64,000 nt of DNA from Apoderus coryli. Taxonomy: Eukaryota; Arthropoda; Insecta; Coleoptera; Attelabidae. The stretch is from the NCBI GenBank assembly GCA_911728435.2, contig OU452210.1, positions 15,732,442-15,796,441 on the forward strand, read 5' to 3'. Position numbers and translations under genes: made by a program. Positions 37,344 to 48,388 of this stretch are shown piece after piece (the first letter of the stretch is position 1; every line of letters begins with the position of its first letter). The notes beneath the pieces are model-generated. The model did not search any database, was not told where the DNA came from, and saw only the letters and a list, made by a program, of their open reading frames with translations.

Positions 37344-39665
37344 ATGAAGCCCTATATTTTTTTATTTTTCTTTGTTTTACATTGTAATGCCCAAACTGGT
37401 AAGCATAAAGTTTTTAATAGGTATTTAAGTACTAAATAGGTACCTAAACCATTGTATTCTTTGTCTATCTATTATGTGTAAAGTTGTAGGTAGTTTCCTT
37501 GACAAACAATGATTTAATGTTAGTACTTACCTTATGTTAGGGCCAAATAAAGAAAAACTTTAATATGTCGCTAAAGAACTCCTAACTTGAGTAAATTTTA
37601 TTCAGAAATATATCGTTAAATCTTCTTAATCTTATATCAAAGCTATATATAATTAGCCAATTTTTCTGGTATATTTGAGAAACATTTTTTTTTCGTTTTT
37701 GACCCTTTTTTTAGACTATTTTCGAACGCCTGTGTGAACCAATTCTTTTATGTAACATTTTTTAGGTTATATTCTACCACAACTATGAAAAATTATTCCA
37801 TATTTCGAATAAGTTTAGGAAATTATATTTTTTATGTTTTCACCCCTTTTCCACTATTTACGACCGCCTATGAAAGTAAGTTATTTATGACACATTTTAT
37901 AGGTTATATTCTATCAAAACTATAAATAACTAGTTAATATTTCTGCTATTTTTAAGAAATACGTTTTTTTAAATATTTTTACCCCATTTTACACTATTTT
38001 CGAACGCCAATGTGATCTAATATTTTATGTTCAATATTTTAGGTTATATTCAATTAAATGCGTAAAAAATTATGCAGTATTTCGGATAAGTTTAAGAGCT
38101 ATGAATTTTTTTAATTTTTGAACCCTCTTTTAAACCCCTTGCCTACGCTTAATGTTTCCCAAAATCTAATCAGCTCCTTGCCATGTCCTATAATATTTTT
38201 GTACCAAATTTGGTTAAATTCTGTTAAGTGGTTTTTGCGTTTTCGTGGATACAGACAGACAGACAGACATTTTTTTAAAACTACTTACTTATGTATAAAA
38301 TGACCAAAAACAAGTATTTCCGGTGAAATTAAAAAAAAAATTTTTTCATGAAACTAATAGTCTCCATATATACATATATTACATATATGATATGGAGAGC
38401 TAAAAATGATTAAATATTCGCATGTAGCCATTGGTAAGTAAGCTCTTCGTAAATGTTGGAAATTTGGGTCACACTGCCTGCCGATCACCACTGATGATTT
38501 ATGGATCAACGAAACGGTTAAAGCATGGTAGTGTGAAACAAATTTCCAACATAACTAAAAGTCTTGTTACTTGATGTAACAAGCAATTCATAAATTAATT
38601 TATTATTCTGTTTCAGATTCAATTAAAAGTAGTATAAATGAACTTCGAAATCTAACAAAATCTTTGGAAGAAAAGGGCCAATATGAAATAAGCTCTGTGA
38701 TATGGTCATATGCTACAGTTCAAGCCTCCGAATCTGATGTAGAGTTTTATTATTACAATCAAAATGATTTAAATGGAACATTCATAAGTTTTAAAGATGT
38801 GGAAACCTTAAAATCAATTAAATTCGATAGCAGTGTTAAATCATATTTTTTGGTACATGGCTGGAATAATAATTATTTATCTCCAATGGACAATACAATT
38901 AGAACTAGTTTAATCAATTCAACAAAAGAAGTTAATATATTTGTTGTTGCTTGGGACAAAATCGCTAATAAGGACTACATAACAGCTTCTGCAAATTTAA
39001 AAACAATAGGAAAATATGTGGGAGATTTTATAAAATCTCTATCGCAAATATTCAACTACCCTTTAGCAGATATAACAGTTATAGGACACAGTTTAGGTGC
39101 TCACATAGCTGGTTTTGCTGGCAAAGAAAGTAATGGTACCATTGGAACTATTATTGGACTTGATCCAGCTGGACCACTCTTTTTCAAACAAAATAATGAC
39201 AGATTAACAGAGAACGATGCCCAATTAGTGCAAATTATCCATACAGACGCGTCGTTTTTAGGTATTAATTATGACGCGGGTAATGTAGATTTTTGGCCAA
39301 ATGGTGGCAGAGAACAGCCAGAATGTGAAACTGATTTCTTTGGAATGTGTTCACATTCGTTCTCCTATCACTATTTTGCTGAATCATTTGAGGATAACGG
39401 ATTTATTGGAAGACAGTGTCAAGATTATGACACTTTCAAATCTAAGAAATGTAATGACAATGATATTGCGTATATGGGTGGATACAATATCAATCCTAAG
39501 TAAGCTATAATAAAAGTATGGGTACCTAATAGGTACTACCTACCTATTTATCTATCTATCATTGTATCTCCTATATTGTTTCTTTTCAGTTTGACTGGAA
39601 ATTACTACCTAAACACCAACACATCTTCGCCCTATGCTTTGGGAATGTCTGGATGTACAACTTAA
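37344..39665 (+). CDS. Secreted lipase, pancreatic lipase family (insect PLA1-like)
   Basis: Three exons: 37344-37398, 38617-39499 and 39590-39665, with junction phases 1 and 2 that agree. The product is 337 residues with a signal peptide (MKPYIFLFFFVLHCNAQ). It has the lipase strand YFLVHGWNNN, the nucleophile elbow GHSLGAH (Ser), GLDPAGP (Asp) and CSHSFSYHYFAES (His), so the alpha/beta-hydrolase triad is complete. The lid between the two conserved Cys residues is only seven residues (C-ETDFFGM-C). In characterised family members a short lid accompanies phospholipase A1 activity with weak triglyceride hydrolysis, so phospholipase activity is plausible. Expected role: extracellular ester-lipid hydrolysis, for example digestion. 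Intron 1 carries a tandem repeat array. The 3' end is 109 bp from the convergent CCDC124 gene, with AATAAA repeats near 39707-39726. Confidence 0.9.
37629..38180. repeat. Tandem array, about 137-140 bp unit, with GACA tail
   Basis: About four diverged copies follow each other in intron 1 of the lipase gene. The landmark AGGTTATATTC recurs near 37764, 37901 and 38041. Each is accompanied by ATTTCGAATAAGTTT or AATATTTCTG-like blocks, TTTTTACCCC/TTTTCACCCC, CACTATTTTCGAACGCC, and TTATGT. The array is followed by TTTTTGCGTTTTCGTGGAT and (GACA)n at 38252-38269. Confidence 0.75.
38454..38551 (+). repeat. Hairpin element with hammerhead-like core
   Basis: The left arm TGTTGGAAATTTGGGTCACACTG and the right arm ending in TGTGAAACAAATTTCCAACA are imperfect reverse complements. 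Between them lie CTGATGA (38491-38497), a 12-nt spacer and CGAAAC (38510-38515), the arrangement of a hammerhead ribozyme core. Stem II would be only two base pairs, so activity is doubtful. It lies in the last part of lipase intron 1. Confidence 0.5.
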
Positions 39666-39774
39666 TGCGGATATATTTATTCAATTCACAATATACAATA
39701 TTATTAATAAATAAACTCTAAATAAAGAGTTGATTATTTGTTGTGTTGTCTAAACAATCATTTAACCGAAAATT

Positions 39775-40615
39775 TTATTCTTTTCTTAATGGATTCAACG
39801 GAGATTTTTGCCATTCCTTAAATATCATTTGTTTCAATTGTGATAATCGTAATGATGGATTTTCCGTCTTTAATTCTTCAATTCTACGCTGTTCGAATGC
39901 TGTATAAAGAGCTTTCATGCGTTTTTCAGGGTGTTTGTCTTCGGAAATGGCAGCTCCGCTAGAAAATAAACAATAAAGAATGTAGGAAATAATAAACTAC
40001 AAAACATTTCAACAACTACGTTCAAATATATGATTAATTTGTAACTAACCTTAAAAGATTAATAGCTTCGTCTACAGTACGCGCTTCCTCTCCATCAACT
40101 TCTAATCTATTAACATTTTCAATTAAAGGAGCATCAAGATGTGTTTCGATTACATTATTTGACTCTTGCTGTATAGTTCTAGTACTTTCCTTCTCCTTCC
40201 TACTATTAATTTGTGCTCGGGTTATTTTAGGCGCTGGGGCTGGTTTTATACTTTTTATACTGACCATTTCTTGCTCTAATAACGCTTTGGCTTCTGCTTT
40301 TCTTTGAAGCTGTTCTTGTCTCTTCTTTTCTTCAGCTTCCTATAAACAAAAACTAAATTATTAGAACGAAAAGGTGTTATACTTTCAAATAATATATAAT
40401 AAAATAATATATAATACAAAATAATATAATTATGTATATTATAAATAATGATTTACTTTTTTCTGTTGTTTTTTAAGGATTTGTTTACCATCATCTTTCC
40501 ATTTGGCATCTTCAATTTCCTTTTCTTTCTTTGCATTAAGTTCATCTTTAGCCTGTTTTTTTCGTTCACGTGCTGCTACAGCTTTTGTGTTTTCTGTGGC
40601 AAATTTTTTAGGCAT
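39775..40615 (-). CDS. CCDC124: CCDC124 homologue (ribosome-associated coiled-coil protein)
   Basis: Three minus-strand exons: 40615-40457, 40339-40050 and 39958-39775, joined in phases 0 and 2, giving 210 residues (human CCDC124 is about 220). The start MPKKFATENTK, the IEDAKWKDD block, a long Lys/Glu/Arg-rich coiled coil, the KITRAQI motif, the LIENVNRL...EARTVDEAI block and the C-terminal RLSQLKQMIFKEW...NP are all family hallmarks. CCDC124 and yeast Lso2 bind translationally idle 80S ribosomes and help them resume; CCDC124 has also been described at the midbody. The stop codon TAA is embedded in AATAAA on the minus strand, so cleavage may occur very close to it. The lipase gene converges on it. 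Confidence 0.95.
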
Positions 40616-41379
40616 TTCAATAAATAAATAAATAATATAATATTTAGGTAAGTATTATACAAAAAATTTGATAACCTTAAATCCAAAAACAATTTAGAAT
40701 TTTAGACATAAATGACAAAGACATATTACTAGATATGGGCGGTTAGATATATTTGATAGAATTATTTTATATTAAGTTTATTTATGAATAAATAACGACA
40801 TATATGCAACAGTTTTAATAAAAAGTATTTCCAAGGTAGGTAATTTCTTTTTATTAACACAGCACATCAAATTTTCATAGATTCATCCGAATAAGAGGTC
40901 ACCAGAAGTTGTGACGTCACAGTAAAATAGTTAAGTTTAGAATCTGTTTGCGCTAGTGGTAATCTATTTTCATTTGTTTTTTTGTCTAGTTTCAGTTATT
41001 GAACCTTATGAAACGATATAACAATATAAATTGTATGTCTCAAACGGCTCATCACAATTAGGTATTAGAAATAACATGAAATAGTTAATATGACCGATGG
41101 TGTGTGTGAGTATCACCTCACACGGTGTTACATTACAGAGAGTGGAGGGTAGATGTGAAACTGCTAGGAATAAATGGAAACTGAGATGGTATTATTAGGA
41201 AATAAAAAATAAATACAATGGTTATTCATAATAAATGTCTGTTTTTTATGAGATCGGTATTAAAACATGGCAGAACCCTAGAAAATACTATTGCTAGCAC
41301 CATCTACCGGATATCTTTCCTATTTACTATAAGATAAATTTCTTTATTTTGACACTTGTTGTTGAGGTCGCGTAAAGAG

Positions 41380-41924
41380 CAGTGCTGCCAGATCTACTGA
41401 GTTTTCGAAGTTATGAAGAGCTACTTGCATGCCAAACGACATGCGGAAGCAGTGTCATTAAGGATAGTTTCTTAGGGCTTGAATGATAGCGTTCTATAGT
41501 CCAATACCGAGCAAAAGCATCAAAAAATTGAAATATTTCCAGTGCCTGAAGGGCTGTGAATTTTAGACAGGACAATGATATTATGAAGGGCTATCGGTAG
41601 ATCTACCTGTTTCGGGACATATCTACCGATTTTAGCACAATTTCTACCGAAAAATTATTCATATTTGTTACAATAAATGCTAAATACTGATTCAACGAGA
41701 ATACACCAATATTGTACACGATTCTTGTCCTATAATTCTTATTAATTTAAAAATCTGCTTCAAAATTAAAAATATAAAACATCTCTCCACTACTAGTATT
41801 TCGTTATAGTTGAATAACTCATTTATTTTTTATGTATACAATATAAATCCGATTTTTTTATGGAAGCGACTGAAAAATTTTAGTTATATCTACCGATATT
41901 CGTGTCGACGATCTGGCAGCACTG
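41380..41924. mobile_element. hAT-like non-autonomous element
   Basis: The ends are exact 15-bp inverted repeats: CAGTGCTGCCAGATC (41380-41394) and GATCTGGCAGCACTG (41910-41924). A CAGTG start is typical of hAT elements. GTAAAG occurs just outside both ends, 2 bp from each terminus, but a clean 8-bp duplication is not visible. The interior holds GTAGAT/ATCTAC repeats and no transposase. It lies between the divergent CCDC124 and DUF167 genes, so it may sit in or near their promoters. Confidence 0.65.
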
Positions 41925-41939
41925 GAGTAAAGCATCGTC

Positions 41940-41964
41940 CTTTGACAAGGAAAGCTTGTCAAAG
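41940..41964. repeat. Perfect 10-bp hairpin
   Basis: CTTTGACAAG (41940-41949) and CTTGTCAAAG (41955-41964) are exact reverse complements around a 5-nt loop, GAAAG. It lies between the hAT-like element and the DUF167 gene. Confidence 0.75.
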
Positions 41965-42131
41965 TCCTAACCTTATTTTTTGTATGATATAATATTTAGT
42001 TTGGTTATATTTATTTTTATTAGATGAGCATCTTATTAGTAGGTACCTATGTATGTTGATTCATTATTTTTGTTTTCGGAGTTTAAAATGAAACTAAACT
42101 TTTAATTCTAAATGCTAAACAATGTACGGTA

Positions 42132-42790
42132 ATGCTTTGTAGTATTAGTATAAGAAGTCGAAGTCGCATTTGTTTTTTGCGATTTGTCGAAGCCAATATG
42201 TCTAAAAAGTCAGGAAAGAAATCGAAACAAAGTGAACAAGTCCATAAAGGCTCATCTGAAAAAACTGTAGTTGTTCATAATCGAAAAACAAATTATGATT
42301 CCGTCCAATTAATTCATTAATTTCTAGGATGAATCCACTCCAATATCAATTGACAAATCGAATAACATATTAATACAAGTATATGCTAAACCAGGGGCTA
42401 AAATAAACAAGATCACGGGTAGGTAGTTACTGATGATTTTTAAAACGCTCTCTTAATAAATTACTGTTAAACTACTTTTAGGCATTACTTCTGAAGGGCT
42501 TAATGTTCAAATTAGCGCACCACCGTCCGAGGGCGCTGCTAATACAGAATTAGTCAAATTTATGGCAAATATTCTGGATTTACCTAAAAGTACTATTAGT
42601 TTAGAACGGGTAAGATATACCTACCTATTTATAAACAAAATTAGGGGACTATTTTCTGCATATGGTAATAAGGAATTTTTTATTTTATTTCTAGGGACAC
42701 AAATCTAGACTGAAAGTGTTAAAAGTTATAGGACATCAGAATATTAGTACTGTAACAGAAAAGATTCAAAAAGAAATTGATGAAGTCTAA
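42132..42790 (+). CDS. DUF167 / UPF0235 protein, C15orf40 homologue
   Basis: Four exons: 42132-42266, 42328-42418, 42482-42609 and 42695-42790, joined with compatible phases (0, 1, 0). Introns are 61-85 bp. The DUF167 domain runs from ILIQVYAKPGAK (beta strand and KPGAK loop) through VQISAPPSEGAAN (the APPxxGxAN signature) to GHKSRLKVL. This is the same order as in human C15orf40. From the first ATG (42132) the protein begins MLCSISIRSRSRICFLRF, Arg-rich and without acidic residues, like a mitochondrial presequence. Human C15orf40 also has an extension before its MPKK start, here MSKKSGKK at 42198. Both starts are plausible. The biochemical role of the family is not established. AATAAA follows at 42849. 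Confidence 0.88.
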
Positions 42791-42922
42791 AGTATCACTA
42801 GGTACATTTATTTGTAAACTTACTTTATGGTACTTTTGGGTATGTAACAATAAATTTAAAGACTTTTGATATTATAATATAATATAATTATACAAAATTT
42901 ATTTATTACATGACAAAAGAAA

Positions 42923-43872
42923 CTACGAAGTTTTTACTGGTAACGGAGGAGGAGGTACATCAGGTATGTCAGATTGTTTCTTCAAATTTGCGATAACTTG
43001 TTTAGGATCGTCATTTTCAGCAATTTGTGGTTGGTTGTTGTTTTTTTCTTGATAAAAATTATTTTCTTTTTGTTGACCTGGTGCAGCAACATTTTGTATA
43101 TAATTTGGGAGAAATGAGTTTGTATATGGTATGAAACGCTCGACTGGTAAAGGACGGACTCCGTCATCTACTACTGTTTCTTGCAGTCTTGTTGATTCGA
43201 AATTTATCTGAAATTAACAGTTTTGACTTATATTTGGATAATTCCATCCTATTTTAAATACAAATTCAATTTAAGATTGTCTGGTATTACATTTTTTGCT
43301 AACATAATGTAGGTATCACCAAATGCTTAAGTTATTGATCAGCGGTTTCATCAACGTTAACAAACAGATAATCTATTTCATTTGTAAAAATGTTTAGGTT
43401 TTATTTGAAATTGATTTAACGTATCTGCTTACATTTTTATTGGCGTTTTGTTGATTATCTAATTTAATTTCAATCTGTTGAGGCTGTGCCACATTTTCAG
43501 CCGTCTGGGGTAAAAATGTTGGCCCAGTGATCTGTAATAATTAAATAATATTCTTTGAAGAAGTCAGTATGACCACTCAATATAGTATATTTCTAAACAA
43601 ACAATTTTAATATAAATAGAAGGCCTCTTAAACTATGTACTTACATATTGAGGAGTGGCTATCGGCGATATACCACCAAACGGTGTTTGATAGACAATTG
43701 AAGGAAACACGTATCCCAATGGTGCTGCTCTTAATACAGGTTCATACACCGGTGATGCATGACTTGGCGATAAATTTTTTTTCGAACTAATGAGAACGTT
43801 ATAAATTCTAGGAGTCCTTGGTAGACAACCACAACACGCTAGTAATGTTAGTGTTGTAAAAATTCTGTACAT
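42923..43872 (-). CDS. Uncharacterised secreted Pro/Gln/Asn-rich protein
   Basis: Three exons: 43872-43645, 43531-43433 and 43207-42923, all joined in phase 0 with consensus splice sites, giving 203 residues. The start MYRIFTTLTLLACCGCLP is a probable signal peptide. After it come short motifs such as PVYEPVLRAAPLGYVFPSIV, a Gln/Asn/Pro-rich centre, and an end with PDVPPPPLPVKTS. No domain was recognised and only the N-terminal region has Cys. The composition suggests a disordered extracellular or cuticle-associated protein, but that is inference. An upstream in-frame ATG at 44043 would bury the signal peptide and is disfavoured. It converges on the DUF167 gene, with 132 bp between stops. Confidence 0.72.
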
Positions 43873-45189
43873 AGTCCTTAAATAAATAAACAACAAATCA
43901 GTTTTGTTGGGGTCATGGTCATAAAAATAAATAATTATGGTCTTAAGGCTTGATCCAAAATATTGTTTATTTTTCCCATTATGATAATTGTTACTGATCA
44001 ATTGTAAATACGATTTTGGCTTGTGTCTAGTAAAACTAGGCACCTAAGTATTTAATTATTATACTACCGTAAACTGCAGTCCGATAATGATGGTATCTCT
44101 ATATTATTAAACTGCCATAATAATAATAATAGTTCAATAAATATATAGGCATACCTACATATTTAAATTATTTAGAATTAGGTAGGTAATGCTTTTCGAA
44201 TTTCCTTTGAATGGACCACTCCCGCTTTTATAGACACAGTAGGCTAATAAAAATTCAATATATTTAACCACCATATATGGATCATAAAATATAAAGATTG
44301 ATTAAAATCAAACATCATCAAAGATATTAATTATATAGCTATACCTAATAATAGGTAAAATAACATACCGCAAATAGTTATTGATTACAGTTTTATAATA
44401 AATAAATATGAATTTGTTTAACAAATTGAATAATAAACTAACCCACTTCACAATTAATAAACTTACACAACCACTACACAGGAATTATGTTACTATAACA
44501 CACGTAGGTACCTACTAAACAAAATTATAGTTTTACCTTGTATAAATTGTTACTACAAGAACCAGCCACTAGTAATTACCTTGATAGAAATGAGAGAACT
44601 TATATAGATTCATAAAAAAACTTATTTATTAATATTACGAGGCTAGTTCAATAGAAGAAGTACGTTTGATCTAGGGTATTTATTACCTTGGATAGAAGAT
44701 TAGATTGGGGACCTCATACTAGCGCTTTATCAAAAGATTCAAAGTAATTTCAACAGAAATTGATCAAGCAGCTGCTTTGTAGCACAATATTTTGAGGAAA
44801 CTCGATTGATTCGGAACTAATATTAATTTTACAAAATAGTTGTCTAAGACCTATTTTCCCTCAAAGAGAATTTTAACACTGTACAGTTCATAAATATGTT
44901 TTTTGAATCAGTGCCAGTAACGTTTGTCTATAATAACAAGGATTTGTTTTACAAATTATTGTAACCGAAAGCACGATTACAGTACAAGAAAAAAAGACAT
45001 TTAATTTCACAAAAATGCAACTATAGCTATAAACAGAGAAATGTCCAACAGCACAGTATTTTAGATGTATACAACTGCCTTCGTCAATGTCAGATCCCTG
45101 CCAAATAGAAGGACATTGATACAATATCTCATTGGTAAGGCATATTACAGCATGAACGAGTTTTATGATGATTATTACGCTTGTACGAG

Positions 45190-45640
45190 GCATGTTTTTT
45201 AAGTAAGTACCGTTTTGGAATTAAAAAAAGACGTGCAAATATATCGCAATAATTTTATTTTTACATGAAAGCCTGTACCTTAATCTACTTTTCTACATAA
45301 TTTCCGTGAATATTGAGGCACTTGTCATAACGTGGCACCAGTTTTTGAATACCCTCCTCATAAAATTCTGCCGCCTAACTTGTTAATCACAAATGCAGAA
45401 ACTCCACTAGCAATACTCCTATAAACTGTGCACATGATTTTCCGGGCAGAAATTGTTTGCTTAAACTTCACTCTTTTGGGTGATGATGAATGTCGCCATT
45501 CCATGGATTGTTGTTTCGATTTTGGTGTCACGTAGGCCACCCATGTTTCGTCACCAGTAACAATTTGGTCTAAAAAACCTTCACCTTCATTGTGGTACCG
45601 CTCAAGGAAAGTCAATGCACTGCCTAAACGTTGGGTTTTG
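45190..45640 (-). pseudogene. Mariner transposase remnant, internally deleted
   Basis: Minus-strand sequence at 45358-45615 encodes FLDQIVTGDETWVAYVTP, then KQQSMEWRHSSSPKR and ISARKIMCTVY. This is the mariner catalytic GDETW block and the adjoining conserved segment. After MCTVY the frame jumps, skipping the middle of the protein, to the C-terminal block AEFYEEGIQKLVPRYDKCLN and NYVEK followed by a stop (about 45270-45385, another frame). Downstream AT-rich sequence with TACTTACTTAAAAAACATG could be the 3' TIR. It is an inactive copy. Confidence 0.8.
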
Positions 45641-45757
45641 TGATAACGAAGTCAAAACATTTGTGATACAGTGGTTAACAAGTCAGGCGGCAGAATTTTA
45701 TGAGGAGGGTATTCAAAAACTGGTGCCACGTTATGACAAGTGCCTCAATATTCATGT
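45636..45757 (+). pseudogene. Second mariner C-terminal fragment, inverted
   Basis: On the plus strand this piece encodes EVKTFVIQWLTSQ and AAEFYEEGIQKLVPRYDKC. It is nearly identical at DNA level, as an inverted copy, to the minus-strand C-terminal piece at 45309-45385. The minus copy lacks about 7 nt relative to it. The two pieces face in opposite directions around the GDETW segment, so the locus is an inverted rearrangement of at least one mariner copy. Confidence 0.8.
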
Positions 45758-47657
45758 CTCTAATTGGATTTAAGGTTTATTCGTTAAGTATGATCCCACT
45801 TTTTGCTTTTAACAAATAATTTAATGAATTTATGTATCCCGAATATGTTTTAGATTTTAAGGTTTTTTACGTTTACTTAAAACGAATTCAAAAGTTGTTT
45901 TTATTGAATAATCGTTGTAAAGGTGTACTTATATTATATTAGTTTGATCTATTGTGTGTTCAATGCAGTTTCTATTATTTTGCAACTGTTTGAATAAAAA
46001 ATAGACTCTCTCTAATACATTCTAATTTTTCTCTTTCAGACATCGAACTGAAAATTCATGTGCAATTAAGCTTTAGAAGAACTATAGGTTCTCGGACAAC
46101 ATTTTTTGAAAAGTAGCAAACATTTCGTTTTAATTGAATAAACAGTATTCGAGCTACCAATTTGTCTTGATTATTAAATGACCCTCGTATTAAATGCAAT
46201 AGCCAATTTTATTCAGTTTCTCCTAATCGCCTACGGGTAAACATTTTCCGTTACATCCCTGTAACTAGGTATATCGGGTACAGATGCATTAAAATTAGGG
46301 TTTGTTTGGTATACATAAAAGTAGATACATAAGTAACACATAGAGGAGGATTTATTGTTTGTTTTATGCCATATTATACCTATAAATTTAAACAAGGTTT
46401 CGAGTAAGCAAACGAAGTGAAGGGATATTTCACATAACATATTTAAACATAGCGTAATTGTTTTAAAATTATTAACATGTAGTATTTTATAATAGGTTTG
46501 AACAAAAAAATATTACTCTAAAATTTAATTGATATTTTACCTGTGTTTTGAAACTAGGTTTTTCAAAATTATATGAAACAAATCAAAACATATTAGGCAA
46601 TGCACCCAGTAGCTACCCACATTTCTTCAAATAGATACCTTCGAATTCTAGTCTAGATTTCAATGTCACAACAAATTTTTAAATTTCCTCTGTTTGACTT
46701 TGGTTATAAACGAGAATTAAAGGTCAAACATCTCTTGAAAAACAAAAGACATACACGTGTGTAATCAACACAATGTAAGTTTGTTAGGTATTTCTTGTAT
46801 AGCCAATGTATTTATAAACCTACTATGTTCAATAAAGAAAAAGACACACACAGCAAAAATTAAAGAATAAGGTGCATTAGACGTTATAACAATAATTCAC
46901 CATCATAAAAATCGAAAAAAATAAATAAATAAATATGTACCTACCGAATCACTATTGCGAAACTTACAATTGCGTTCTGGTTCCGAAAAATACTGCATTT
47001 ATCCTAATAAAAAGCAGAAAACTCTTTAGTTCATCGAACTTCATCAATCTTGTCCTGTTGAAGAGTGAACAGTCCATGGTTATTTGGCCATTTTTTTGAT
47101 TCAGTAAATAAAAGTTAAAAAATATAATTTTTCATTTATATTTATTTAATAAGAAAAATCTCACACCTTAAATAAATAATAGTATTATATGAATATTAAT
47201 ATGACTAACATTACAACAATAGTTAGGAATAGAAAAACCTTTTTTATATAATAATATGATATGTACTTTTTAGAAACCAGCCTTTCTTCATTTAATAACT
47301 AATAATGATCAATTAAATTTACACGATTGTGTCAAATATATTATAATATAATAATAATTAATAATAATACATTTTATTCGCACATTATTTTATGATTTAA
47401 CTTCTAGTCGAAAAAATATATTTTGTATAGTATTTTATAAATATATATTATATACGTATAATTTTTATTTATAATTATAATCAGAGTGCGATTTGTGATT
47501 GTGCTAAGTTTTCCATTTATATTAGGTATATAGTCTAAGAGCTAGTTGCAAATTTTGATTATCACTAAACGCAGTAAATGCATCTTATAATGACCAATTT
47601 TCGTAGATATCTAACTCTCAGTCTATTATTCCAGGGATTGAAAGAGGTTTTGAGAAA

Positions 47658-47723
47658 AACGCATTTCTAGTGTTTTGAAATTGTTGGTAATTGTCAGGTC
47701 GTTATCAAATTCAGAAATGCGTT
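47658..47723. repeat. Inverted repeat, 11-bp arms
   Basis: AACGCATTTCT (47658-47668) is exactly complementary to AGAAATGCGTT (47713-47723), with a 44-nt loop. Confidence 0.6.
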
Positions 47724-47766
47724 ATTCTAACGTTTTTCTTTTCCAACACATAAAATTCACGTAACA

Positions 47767-47782
47767 TACCTACATGTAGGTA
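47767..47782. repeat. 16-bp perfect palindrome
   Basis: TACCTACATGTAGGTA is exactly self-complementary and is built from the TACCTA/TAGGTA word that is common throughout the window. Confidence 0.7.
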
Positions 47783-48388
47783 AATTTTATATGTTCGGGA
47801 ATCACATACAATATTTTAAAATAAAAGTGTTCAAAACTATGTTCACAACTTTAAAATTTTGTTGTGTAGCTTTGAATCAGTTAAATATTATATTAAAAAT
47901 ATGAGTGGCAAAATTTCAAATTTTCATTTTTAATCATTTATGTTAGGTACGTACTGAAAATAATTTTAACTTTATGATTGGGCTAGAATTCTATTTGTGT
48001 CATAATTTTTTATTCTATTATATTACACAGACATATTAATTTCGTTTGATCTGTTAATTATAAGTAATCAGAATTACGAAAATCAGTTATAGCAAAAAAT
48101 ATTCTTTTTGACGATATTTGCACATAAAAATTGTTTTGTTTTTGATGCCAATTTTCATATTATCTGCTATATTTCTTATATCATTTATATAATATCTACT
48201 AAATATTTTTTTTTTAATTTAAAGATTTTTATCACTATACTTAGTGCCACAATAATTGTTTCGGGAGTCGCGTGTCCTCTTATAGTTTATATAAAATTTT
48301 TAATAGAACATAAACCGTACCTAATAATTAATATTATTACCTATAATGTATTGTATATTTAGCAAAATAACTGAAAATATTTTAAATA

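Noticed and set aside
48108..48362. Plus-strand hydrophobic ORF of 84 codons, membrane-protein-like
   Set aside because: Hydrophobicity follows from AT-rich codons (Ile, Phe, Tyr); no homology, no splice partners.
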